Positions 1 through 6,862 of a stretch of DNA of 64,000 bases are shown one piece after another. Position 1 is the first letter of the stretch. The number at the start of each line of letters is the position of its first letter. Made by a program: the position numbers and the translations under genes. The DNA is from Veillonella montpellierensis DSM 17217 (GTDB lineage: Bacteria > Bacillota > Negativicutes > Veillonellales > Veillonellaceae), in assembly GCF_000426745.1 (NCBI RefSeq), contig NZ_AUFY01000007.1, positions 1-64,000 of the forward strand. The letters run 5' to 3'. The notes beneath the pieces were generated by a model that worked only from the letters and a program-made list of their open reading frames with translations, searched no databases and had not been told where the DNA came from.

Positions 1-186
1 GCAAATTTAAAATATAAGTATGGAAATAGACATTTCTGGTGTAGAGGATATTATGTGGATACGGTAGGACGATATGAAGGCGCAATAAAAGCGTATATTC
101 GCAATCAACTACAAGAAGATATAGCACAAGATACATTAAACCTTAAAGAGTATACCGACCCGTTTACGGGTGAGCCAGTAAAATAG
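1..186 (+). CDS. tnpA: IS200/IS605-family transposase TnpA, C-terminal part (5' end outside window)
   Basis: Frame 1 is open from the window edge to TAG at 184-186 and encodes the last 61 residues of a Y1 (HUH) transposase. It contains the family's typical C-terminal run YGNRHFWCRGYYVDTVGR, then YIRNQ (the YxxxQ catalytic-tyrosine motif, fragment Tyr32), and ends LKEYTDPFTGEPVK. Enzymes of this family cut and rejoin single-stranded DNA and recognise subterminal hairpins. The HUH histidines would lie upstream of the window, so whether the gene is intact cannot be judged. The hairpin cluster just downstream fits the right end of the element, and no tnpB follows. Confidence 0.9.
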   Translation, partial: ANLKYKYGNRHFWCRGYYVDTVGRYEGAIKAYIRNQLQEDIAQDTLNLKEYTDPFTGEPVK

Positions 187-330
187 GCAAAAGAAAAGCC
201 CCCGAGTAGGGGGCAGTCAGTGATAATAGAGTGGTTGTCAGATTATTCAATGCCCTCTTTAGAGGGCTACCACTAGAGAAAGACCCTTATAGGGTCAGAG
301 CAAACCACCCGTTCTACGGGTGGGTATGAT
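187..330 (+). mobile_element. Probable right end of the IS200-like element: hairpin cluster
   Basis: Four short GC-rich hairpins follow the tnpA stop: 198-214 (GCCCCC/GGGGGC), 252-267 (GCCCTC/GAGGGC), 282-296 (GACCC/GGGTC) and 305-323 (CCACCCG/CGGGTGG). The second is nested inside an outer stem, AGTGGT 230-235 with ACCACT 269-274. IS200/IS605 transposases use subterminal hairpins as end signals, so at least the last one probably marks the right end. The nested arrangement also resembles a folded RNA. The exact cleavage site cannot be fixed from one copy. Confidence 0.55.
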
Positions 331-684
331 TTAAATAGGATAGGGATATAGTTTCTATCGATGTATGAGGATTTATTTTTATATGAGTAATGAAGTAATC
401 GCATATAAATAGTATTTTAATGATAGGATAGAGTGTGTCACTGGATTATTCTCGTGTGACCAATGAAAAATAGAATACCTATCATGAGATTACTATAGAT
501 AAGAAGATATCCATCGCTTTATAGAGCACTGATAGCAGATGCATCGTTGGTTTGTCGTTTGACGAAGCGAAAGAAATAAGTGATGATGTTACTTGTAATC
601 TGGTAGTGAAGTACGAAAATGGGGGGACAGAGTAGCCAAGTGATGAAGATACTTTTAATAAGAATAAAAATTATTACTAATTAC
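331..684. other. Intergenic stretch, no gene seen
   Basis: AT-rich DNA between the transposon end and the peroxiredoxin promoter. I found no open frame with a ribosome binding site and no tRNA or strong hairpin. It may contain the flank of the IS insertion. Confidence 0.5.
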
Positions 685-713
685 TTGCTAAAATTATCGA
701 TATAGTGTATTAT
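685..713 (+). promoter_or_regulatory. Sigma-A-type promoter of the peroxiredoxin gene
   Basis: TTGCTA at 685-690 and TATTAT at 708-713 are separated by 17 bp. Transcription should start near 720, just where the palindrome at 723-741 lies. Confidence 0.7.
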
Positions 714-722
714 GTAATTGTA

Positions 723-741
723 AATGAAAAATGTTTTCATT
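723..741 (+). promoter_or_regulatory. Palindromic operator candidate (Fur/PerR-like) before ahpC
   Basis: AATGAAAA-ATG-TTTTCATT is a perfect inverted repeat with 8-bp arms placed immediately after the -10 box, where a bound repressor would block transcription. Peroxiredoxin genes are commonly under PerR or a related Fur-family regulator. The sequence is AT-rich and of Fur-family size but is not a textbook PerR box, so the regulator is an inference. Confidence 0.5.
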
Positions 742-787
742 ATAAAGAGTTTTAATCATTACATGATAGTATAGTGAGGTATCAAGT

Positions 788-1351
788 ATGTCAATTATTG
801 GTAAAGAAATTCCGGAATTTTCCGTACAAGCATTTAGAAATCCGAATATTGAAACAGTAACAAAAGCTGATATTATTGGTAAGTGGGCTGTATTCTGCTT
901 TTACCCTGCAGATTTTACATTTGTTTGCCCTACAGAATTAGAGGATTTACAAACTAAATACGCTTATTTACAAGAACGTGGTGTTGAAGTGTATTCCGTA
1001 TCAGTAGATTCTGAATTTGTCCATAAAGCATGGGCCGATGCATCTCCTAATATTGCGAAAATTCAATACCCTATGATTTCAGATCAACGTCATGAATTAG
1101 CTGATTTCTTTGGTTGCTTCTCTGAAGCAGAAGGTCGTGCCTATCGCGGATCGTTTGTCATTAATCCAGAAGGTAAAGTTGTAACAGCGGAAATTCATGA
1201 TATGCCAATCGGTCGTTCTGCGGATGAATTAGTGCGTAAAGTAGACGCTGCTCAATTCGTAGCTGAACATGGCGATCGTGTTTGCCCAGCGAAATGGAAA
1301 AAAGGGGAAGATACATTAAAACCTGGTTTGGATTTAGTGGGCAAATTATAA
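788..1351 (+). CDS. ahpC: Peroxiredoxin (alkyl hydroperoxide reductase subunit C type)
   Basis: This is a 187-aa typical 2-Cys peroxiredoxin of the AhpC/Prx1 group, a cytoplasmic enzyme reducing H2O2 and organic peroxides. The peroxidatic cysteine is Cys47 in FTFVCPTE and the resolving cysteine is Cys166 in RVCPAKW. The length matches E. coli AhpC (187 aa). A GAGGT motif about 7 nt upstream supports the ATG at 788. It is monocistronic, with its own promoter at 685-713 and a terminator at 1398-1444. No ahpF reductase gene lies beside it, so the electron donor must be encoded elsewhere. Confidence 0.96.
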   Translation: MSIIGKEIPEFSVQAFRNPNIETVTKADIIGKWAVFCFYPADFTFVCPTELEDLQTKYAYLQERGVEVYSVSVDSEFVHKAWADASPNIAKIQYPMISDQRHELADFFGCFSEAEGRAYRGSFVINPEGKVVTAEIHDMPIGRSADELVRKVDAAQFVAEHGDRVCPAKWKKGEDTLKPGLDLVGKL

Positions 1352-1397
1352 TTAATTAGTATATTTCTATATGATTGTTTAAATACACTCCTCATAC

Positions 1398-1444
1398 AAA
1401 AAGCTACTATGGATCAAGTATTTGGTTCATAGTAGCTTTTTTTT
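1398..1444 (+). terminator. Rho-independent terminator after ahpC
   Basis: AAGCTACTATG pairs with CATAGTAGCTT around a ~16-nt loop and is followed by a run of T. The stem also has an A-run on its left side, so it could work in both directions. Confidence 0.85.
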
Positions 1445-1458
1445 GCTTTGATGCACGA

Positions 1459-2048
1459 TACTTTCTATAATATTGTTCAATGTATTGAGGATTTATCGTA
1501 AAAGAAGTGACTACAGATAAGATTCCTACAAGTGTGTTCATAGGTGTGGTTGATAGATGTATATAGTGTACACGATGACGTTGGCGAAGTAGATACATTA
1601 TCTATATACTTCCTATAATGGTAATAGAGGCATGGAACACGTACAGTAAAAGGAGAGAGTATAATAATGTATCTATAAATGTATGAGTATGGTGTGTGAT
1701 AGATGCAGAGAATGTATACGATGACGTTGGTGAAGTAGATACATTACCTATATACTTTCTATAATGGTAATAGAGGCATGGAACACGTACAGTAAAAGGA
1801 GAGAGTATAATAATGTATCTATAAACGTACGAGCATGGTGTGTGATAGATGTTGCAGTGTATACGATGACGTTGACGAATTAGATACATTGCTATATATA
1901 ATTCCTACAATTTTACTAGATGTATTGAAAGTTTGCAGTAAAAGTGATAGTATAGACATGAGTTTTCTATCGGTGTGTGCTGTGTCTGATTGATAGATTG
2001 TATATATTTTATACAATGCTCTTGACGAATTAGATAAATTGCTATATC
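1459..2048 (+). repeat. Tandem array of four ~147-bp units upstream of the metal ATPase
   Basis: Four head-to-tail units lie at 1459-1606, 1607-1752, 1753-1898 and 1899-2048. Units 2 and 3 are nearly identical; 1 and 4 have diverged. Each begins with TAC/TA-TTCCTATAAT-like sequence and ends with a promoter-like pair 17 bp apart: TTGGCG..ATATAC, TTGGTG..ATATAC, TTGACG..TATATA and TTGACG..TATCAT. Unit 4 also holds a perfect palindrome, ATTGTATA-5-TATACAAT (1997-2017). The minus-strand frames across the array share a repeated peptide only because the DNA repeats, and they lack ribosome binding sites, so I do not call them genes. Confidence 0.85.
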
Positions 2049-2050
2049 AT
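2022..2050 (+). promoter_or_regulatory. Promoter candidate for the metal ATPase gene
   Basis: TTGACG (2022-2027) and TATCAT (2045-2050) are 17 bp apart. It is the last of the promoter-like pairs in the tandem array and its -10 overlaps the palindrome at 2046-2083. Confidence 0.55.
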
Positions 2051-2083
2051 TAACATATGAATGATTATTCATATGTTAATGAT
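2046..2083 (+). promoter_or_regulatory. Long perfect palindrome, ArsR/SmtB-like metal-sensor operator candidate
   Basis: ATCATTAACATATGAAT (2046-2062) and its exact reverse complement (2067-2083) flank GATT. The core TGAAT-n6-ATTCA, set in an AT-rich ATATGAAT..ATTCATAT context, matches the pattern of ArsR/SmtB-family operators (SmtB, CzrA, ZiaR). Position at the -10 box and a downstream Zn/Cd ATPase support that reading. No regulator gene lies in the window beside it. Confidence 0.6.
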
Positions 2084-2184
2084 GAAGAGTGATTGCATGC
2101 AGAAGTAATGATTATATAGTACAAGATGTGTATTATATAGTAGATAGAAATGATTTTATCATATATCAAAGGAGATATACAAAC

Positions 2185-4548
2185 ATGAAGCAAGTTTATC
2201 TAATGGAAGGGCTTACCTGCGCTAATTGTGCTGCTAAAATTGAAGACCGCATTCGCCAGATGGAAGGCATTCAAGAGGCCAACTATTCAGTGGGTACACA
2301 AAAAATGCATATTGTTACTGATATAGAAGACATGGAAGAACTAACCAGTAAATTTCAAAGCATTTGTGATGCCATTGAAGAAGGGGTTACAGTAAAACCG
2401 TTTCACCGTAAGGCAGTAGGGGAAGAAAAGAAGGAACACACTTTTTTGTTGAAAGGCCTTACTTGTGCCAATTGTGCCGGTAAAATTGAAGAAAAAATTA
2501 AAACATTACCCCATGTAAGTGATGTGACCTATGCGTTTAGTACGCAACAATTACGGCTAACATCGAATCATACTACCTCGATGTTGTGTGTGGAATTACA
2601 AGGTATCTGCGATGCCATAGAAGAAGGCGTGACAGTAGAAGCCTATAAACGACTTACGAAAGCGGAAACAGAAAAGAATCGGCAAGAGACTAAAAAAAGT
2701 GACGATGGTCTATGGACACTTATCATTGGTGGTATTATCCTACTCTTTGTATCGATTACAGAATTTGTTTCAGCTTGGGCACTTCCTAAACAGTTGGAAG
2801 ATGTTATACTCGTTATTACCTATATTATTTTGGCCTATAAAATATTGTGGACAGCCATTAAGAATATCGGTCGAGGTCAAATTTTTGACGAAAACTTGCT
2901 CATGGGGATTGCAACGATAGGGGCTCTATTGATTGGCGAATTCCCAGAAGCGGTGGGTGTTATTTTCTTTTATCGTATTGGTGAAATGTTTGAACACCGT
3001 GCTACAGAACGGAGTCGTAATGAAATTATGACTGCCGTTGACATGCGTCCACAAGAAGTACGCGTGTTAACAGATGCTGGAAATGTAGTGATTGTGAATC
3101 CAGAAGAAGTGGAAGTAGGACAAATTATCGAAGTCCGTCCTGGCGATTTAATTCCATTGGATGGAACAATCATAGAAGGAACGACTCGTGTTAATACGGC
3201 GCCAGTTACAGGAGAACCGGTACCAATCGCTGCTGAACCGGGCACCTCATTATTGTCAGGGTGTGTTAATGAATCTGGTCGCATTGTATTGCGCGTCGAT
3301 AATGCATTGAATGACTCAATGGTTACTAAAATTTTAGATTCTGTAGAAAATGCGGCAGCCTCTAAGCCTAAGATTGATAGATTTATTACTCGCTTTGCCC
3401 GTGTATATACGCCAATTGTTGTAGTAGTTGCATTAATTACAGGAATCATTCCTCCACTATTGGGATTCGGTACGTGGGATCATTGGATTTATACAGCCTT
3501 GACATTCTTGGTTATTAGTTGCCCTTGTGCATTGGTATTAAGCGTACCATTGGCCTTTTTCTCGGGTATTGGGGCGGCATCAAAACGAGGTATTTTATTA
3601 AAAGGTGGCTTAGTGATTGAAGCCTTATCAAATATTAAAGCGGTAGCATTAGATAAAACTGGTACGATTACAACTGGTGAATTTGCAGTACAGTCAATTA
3701 ATCCTGTACCAGAATCAGATGAATTAAAAGTATTAACCTATGCAGCCGCCTTGGAAGTCATTTCTAATCACCCTATTGCGATTAGTGTTACAAAAGCGGC
3801 AAAAGATCGTAATATTTTTATTAGCAAAGCGACCGATACTGAAGAAATTCCTGGAGAAGGTCTGGTTGGTATAGTTGATGGTAAACAAGTATGCGTTGGT
3901 AATGTGCGTTTGATGGAACGTTATCAAGTAGCAAATCATCCTAGCGAATTAGCACCGTATTGCAGTGAAGTGTTGGTTGGTGTAGATGGTCAATACATAG
4001 GCAATATTCGCATTGCTGATAGCCTTCGTGAAGATTCGGCAGAGGCAATTCGCACGTTGAAATCTAAAGGTATTGAAAGTGTTATGTTAACTGGCGATAA
4101 TCAACGAAGTGCAGAATATATTGCTTCCCAAATTGGCATTTCTGCTGTAAAAGCGCAATTATTACCACAAGACAAATTATCAGCAGTTAAAGAAATTCGT
4201 CAACAATATGGAGAAACTATGTTTGTTGGTGACGGTATCAATGATGCGCCTGTATTGGCTGGTGCTGATGTAGGTGGGGCTATGGGATCTGGTGCCGATG
4301 CAGCGATTGAGGCTTCTGATGTGGTATTTATGAGATCGTCATTAAGTGCGATTTCTGATGTTATGGGGATTTCAAAACATACAGTACGTATAGCATGGCA
4401 AAATGTTGCGTTTGCAATCGCTATTAAAATTGTTATCATGGCATTAGGTTTGGCTGGTTATGCATCCATGTGGTGGGCTGTATTTGGTGATACAGGTGTA
4501 TCAATCCTTTGTATTTTGAATTCAGTTCGTATTTTATACAAAAAATAA
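2185..4548 (+). CDS. cadA: P1B-type heavy-metal-transporting ATPase, Zn/Cd/Pb class
   Basis: This 787-aa membrane pump most likely exports Zn2+, Cd2+ or Pb2+ using ATP. It has two N-terminal HMA metal-binding domains, each with GLTCANC (Cys12/Cys15 and Cys94/Cys97), then the usual eight-helix P1B layout. The CPC metal site is Cys446-Pro-Cys448, the phosphorylated aspartate is Asp490 in DKTGT, SNHPIA marks the nucleotide domain, and GDGINDAP holds Asp683/Asp687. Asp769 in FGDTG of the last helix and a Lys in QNVAFAIAIK are signatures of the Zn/Cd class rather than the Cu class. The start is set at ATG 2185 behind AAAGGAGAT; the same frame is open back to 2089 but has no ribosome binding site there. 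Specificity (zntA versus cadA) is inferred from motifs only. Confidence 0.93.
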   Translation: MKQVYLMEGLTCANCAAKIEDRIRQMEGIQEANYSVGTQKMHIVTDIEDMEELTSKFQSICDAIEEGVTVKPFHRKAVGEEKKEHTFLLKGLTCANCAGKIEEKIKTLPHVSDVTYAFSTQQLRLTSNHTTSMLCVELQGICDAIEEGVTVEAYKRLTKAETEKNRQETKKSDDGLWTLIIGGIILLFVSITEFVSAWALPKQLEDVILVITYIILAYKILWTAIKNIGRGQIFDENLLMGIATIGALLIGEFPEAVGVIFFYRIGEMFEHRATERSRNEIMTAVDMRPQEVRVLTDAGNVVIVNPEEVEVGQIIEVRPGDLIPLDGTIIEGTTRVNTAPVTGEPVPIAAEPGTSLLSGCVNESGRIVLRVDNALNDSMVTKILDSVENAAASKPKIDRFITRFARVYTPIVVVVALITGIIPPLLGFGTWDHWIYTALTFLVISCPCALVLSVPLAFFSGIGAASKRGILLKGGLVIEALSNIKAVALDKTGTITTGEFAVQSINPVPESDELKVLTYAAALEVISNHPIAISVTKAAKDRNIFISKATDTEEIPGEGLVGIVDGKQVCVGNVRLMERYQVANHPSELAPYCSEVLVGVDGQYIGNIRIADSLREDSAEAIRTLKSKGIESVMLTGDNQRSAEYIASQIGISAVKAQLLPQDKLSAVKEIRQQYGETMFVGDGINDAPVLAGADVGGAMGSGADAAIEASDVVFMRSSLSAISDVMGISKHTVRIAWQNVAFAIAIKIVIMALGLAGYASMWWAVFGDTGVSILCILNSVRILYKK

Positions 4549-4672
4549 CTACCTTCGTAGATGTACGTATGCTTGCCAAGGCACATATTTGTGGTTGATA
4601 TAGCATATCGATGTGATTACATTGAGTAACTAGTTCTAGAAAATTTACTATATGATATAGCTCTAATACCGT

Positions 4673-4716
4673 AGAGGAGCGTTGATTCATTGTATCAACG
4701 CTCCTCTGTTTTATTT
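4673..4716 (+). terminator. Rho-independent terminator after cadA
   Basis: AGAGGAGCGTTGAT pairs perfectly with ATCAACGCTCCTCT around a 7-nt loop, followed by GTTTTATTT. Confidence 0.88.
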
Positions 4717-4730
4717 GTAGCATGGAGTTA

Positions 4731-4813
4731 GTGATAGAAATAATGCCCTGATTACAAGCATAATCAATTTGACCGTTGCAATGCTTGCTTTCAAGGCGAT
4801 TAGAAAAAGATAA
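4731..4813 (+). pseudogene. Frame-broken small hydrophobic peptide, holin-like-toxin style
   Basis: The reading frame ending at TAA 4811-4813 encodes ALITSIINLTVAMLAFKAIR followed by KR: a short transmembrane segment with a basic tail, the layout of the very small holin-like or type I toxin peptides of Firmicutes. No ATG, GTG or TTG precedes it in that frame before a stop at 4718-4720. A GTG at 4731 behind GGAG opens a different frame (VIEIMP, then TGA). Joining the two needs one frameshift near 4744-4747. It is therefore either a decayed gene or not a gene. The GC-richer imperfect hairpin just downstream (4817-4843) resembles the tail of such loci. Confidence 0.35.
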
Positions 4814-4874
4814 AAGCAAGGAGGGTGAAAGCCCATCCACCTTTCTAATAATATTTTAAATATAAGGAGGCAAT

Positions 4875-4955
4875 ATGTAAAGCTTACTTGTTTTATCAAT
4901 TGTAACAGGTGTATTAGCAACTACATTATATATTTTATTAATAGTTAGTAAATGA
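4875..4955 (+). pseudogene. Hydrophobic small peptide frame silenced by a stop at codon 2 (ATG-TAA)
   Basis: A strong ribosome binding site, AAGGAGG at 4864-4870, stands 4 nt before ATG 4875, but the second codon is TAA. The same frame then stays open to TGA 4953-4955 and encodes SLLVLSIVTGVLATTLYILL then IVSK, a clean single transmembrane helix with no alternative in-frame start. One base change (TAA to AAA, GAA or CAA) would restore a 27-aa membrane peptide. This is either an inactivated microprotein gene or a start-stop element. I cannot name a family. Confidence 0.45.
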
Positions 4956-5047
4956 ATTTTATATATTGGATTTTTGCAGTAGGTTATTTTACCTAGTTTT
5001 ATTACATTTTAATAAAGTAGTTCTTTACAGCAATATATCATTATATC

Positions 5048-5077
5048 TTGTAAAAGTGTAATGAAATGGGGTATAAT
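5048..5077 (+). promoter_or_regulatory. Promoter candidate for corA
   Basis: TTGTAA (5048-5053) and TATAAT (5072-5077) are 18 bp apart, about 30 bp before the corA start. Confidence 0.6.
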
Positions 5078-5109
5078 TCAATAGATATAGATGAATGAGG
5101 AGGTGCGAT

Positions 5110-6063
5110 ATGCTTACGGTATATAAACATGTAGATGAAGAACTAGTTTCTGATACAACCGTTGCGGATGCAACAAAAGGATCTTGGGTTAATTTGGTGA
5201 ACCCAGACCCCGATGAGTTAGCATTAATCAATATCCTTACAGAAATTCCGACAGACGTATTAAAAACAGCCTTAGATATGGAAGAACGTTCTCACGTTGA
5301 GATCGAAGATAATTATATATTTGTTGTTATTAATATTCCTGCTTTGCGCGGTAATGATGAATATGATACGGTGCCATTAGGTATATTTTTAACTCCAGAT
5401 TTTATTATTACTGTTTGTTTAGAAGAATCGGATGTGCTATATCCATTTATTAATAATCAAGTTTCTACATTTTATACGTATAAAAAGACACGATTTTTAT
5501 TTCAAGTTTTATATCGTACAGCAGTATTGTTTTTGCGTTATTTGCAACAAATTAATCGACGTACGGATGATATTGAAATACAATTACGTCATACGACTAA
5601 AAACAAAGATTTCTTCCAGTTGTTAGAATTGCAAAAATCCATGACCTATTTTTCATCAGCCTTACGCACAAATGGAACTGTGATGGAACGATTGCTCCGC
5701 ATGCGGCGGCATACGGCATTAACACATTTGCTCAAAATGTATGAGGAAGATGAAGATTTGTTGGAAGATGTTATTATCGAAAACAAGCAGGCTATGGAAA
5801 TGGTAGAAATGTATTCTAATATTTTAATGAACATGATGAATGCGTTTACATCCATTATTTCTAATAATGTAAATAATGTCATGAAAATGTTGGCAGCCTT
5901 AACGATTACATTAGCAGTACCAACGATTATTTTTAGTTTGTGGGGTACTAATGTAGGGCTCCCTTTTCAACATGATATATATGGATTCCTTGAAATTATT
6001 TTAATTGCTGTGGTGGCTATGGCGATAGCTATTGTTGTTATGTGGAAAAAAGATTTGTTTTAG
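5110..6063 (+). CDS. corA: CorA-family divalent cation channel, GTN-motif variant
   Basis: This 317-aa protein has the CorA plan: a long alpha/beta cytoplasmic domain, a long helix, and two C-terminal membrane helices (about residues 257-277 and 290-312). CorA proteins form pentameric channels for Mg2+ or related cations. The loop signature, normally GMN, reads G279-T280-N281 (WGTNVGLPF), with the downstream charged tail KKDLF. The start is ATG 5110 because the AGGAGG at 5098-5103 would lie inside the coding region if the ATG at 5095 were used. The gene is monocistronic and followed by a terminator. Which ion it carries cannot be told from sequence. Confidence 0.88.
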   Translation: MLTVYKHVDEELVSDTTVADATKGSWVNLVNPDPDELALINILTEIPTDVLKTALDMEERSHVEIEDNYIFVVINIPALRGNDEYDTVPLGIFLTPDFIITVCLEESDVLYPFINNQVSTFYTYKKTRFLFQVLYRTAVLFLRYLQQINRRTDDIEIQLRHTTKNKDFFQLLELQKSMTYFSSALRTNGTVMERLLRMRRHTALTHLLKMYEEDEDLLEDVIIENKQAMEMVEMYSNILMNMMNAFTSIISNNVNNVMKMLAALTITLAVPTIIFSLWGTNVGLPFQHDIYGFLEIILIAVVAMAIAIVVMWKKDLF

Positions 6064-6177
6064 GATGGATGTATACTAGCGTAGATGTATACCAGTATTG
6101 CTTCTTACTAGCGTGATAGAGATTCGTTCATGCTAGTAGGGCATGGATGGAAATTATATAGACCTAGTTTATAATAC

Positions 6178-6218
6178 TAACAGCCCCCCGTGGATAGGAG
6201 TACACGGGGGGCTGTTTC
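6178..6218. terminator. Strong terminator between corA and the converging Cys-rich gene
   Basis: CAGCCCCCCGTG pairs with CACGGGGGGCTG and is followed by TTTCTGTTT. It lies between convergent genes and probably ends corA transcription. Confidence 0.82.
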
Positions 6219-6242
6219 TGTTTGCATGTATGTATAGAATGA

Positions 6243-6413
6243 TTATTTTAATTTCATTGGTTGACCACAGCATTGGAAGTCGCAGCAGTGATCATGGTTT
6301 GGTTGACAAGCGCTATCATGATCGCAAGTACATTCTTTAATTACTTCGATTTCAAAACCACAATCTGCACAAACGTACACTTGACCTTTTTTCATTTCTC
6401 CACAAGATGCCAT
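6243..6413 (-). CDS. 56-aa cysteine-rich zinc-ribbon/desulforedoxin-like protein
   Basis: The minus strand encodes a small protein beginning MASCGEMKKGQVYVCADCGF, too short for usual ORF cut-offs but preceded by TAGGAGG at a good distance. Pairs of cysteines (VCADC, ECTC, HCC, QCCG) plus several histidines suggest a metal-binding fold. The N-terminal half resembles desulforedoxin/rubredoxin-like zinc or iron ribbons; the Cys/His-rich second half is unusual. A minus-strand promoter (TTTACA, 16 bp, TATAAT at 6524-6497) and a palindrome after it show that it is a separate, regulated unit. Function is unknown; metal binding is inferred from residue content. Confidence 0.8.
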   Translation of the reverse strand: MASCGEMKKGQVYVCADCGFEIEVIKECTCDHDSACQPNHDHCCDFQCCGQPMKLK

Positions 6414-6467
6414 AATAATATACCTCCTAGTATAAATAAAATAAAATTAACTTTTAATTATTAACAT

Positions 6468-6483
6468 ATACCCGTATAGGTAT
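6468..6483 (-). promoter_or_regulatory. Short palindrome just downstream of the -10 box, CsoR-like operator candidate
   Basis: ATACC-CGTATA-GGTAT is a perfect 5-bp-arm inverted repeat (extended form ATACCCGTATAGGTAT). It sits about 14 bp after the -10 of the Cys-rich gene. The ATACCC..GGTAT layout resembles CsoR/CstR-family sites, although the G/C tract is short. Confidence 0.4.
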
Positions 6484-6496
6484 CGTCTATACTTCT

Positions 6497-6524
6497 ATTA
6501 TATATTAAATTTAAAATTTGTAAA
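6497..6524 (-). promoter_or_regulatory. Promoter of the Cys-rich small protein gene
   Basis: Read on the minus strand, TTTACA (6524-6519) and TATAAT (6502-6497) are 16 bp apart, about 85 bp before the start codon. Confidence 0.65.
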
Positions 6525-6699
6525 GGGGGTATATCAAATTTTTTTGAAATATTTATGTTGATACAGATATATGCGAAAAATAGGCAATCAGAAGGTATAG
6601 AGAATTGTGAGTAGAGGAAGAACATATTGGGCTATGTGTAGAAGACATACAATATATTATATTGGCATACTTGTGAAGGTTAGTAACGTTCATAGTGAG
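6525..6699. other. Intergenic stretch, nothing recognised
   Basis: AT-rich DNA between two divergent promoters. No supported ORF, RNA or strong hairpin was seen. Confidence 0.5.
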
Positions 6700-6728
6700 T
6701 AGACATAGTATATAGTATTTTGTATAAT
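6700..6728 (+). promoter_or_regulatory. Promoter of the ECF S-component gene
   Basis: TAGACA (6700-6705) and TATAAT (6723-6728) are 17 bp apart. The implied ~125-nt leader contains only small hairpins (for example AGGCT..AGCCT); I did not find the conserved parts of a THF riboswitch. Confidence 0.65.
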
Positions 6729-6862
6729 AGAAAAATATTTTCAAGTCTTCTTGTGAAAAGGCTGATAATACTAGCCTAATAAGGAATATGAGGCGTGTGT
6801 TTATAGAGGGGTCATTTTCCATTATGGAATATTTCTAGACCTTTGCAGTGAAAGGAATTATG

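Noticed and set aside
1407-2016. Three minus-strand ORFs across the tandem array sharing the peptide start MYL(L/I)RQRHR
   Set aside because: The similarity comes from the DNA repeat itself. There is no ribosome binding site, and composition is Tyr/Ser/Thr/His-rich as expected for non-coding AT-rich DNA.
2089-2184. N-terminal extension of the metal ATPase from 2089
   Set aside because: The frame is open, but the extension has no ribosome site, would start inside the operator region and is not part of the HMA fold; ATG 2185 has a strong SD.
6735-6862. THF or other vitamin riboswitch before folT
   Set aside because: The ~125-nt leader has only short hairpins and no conserved riboswitch core that I can identify.
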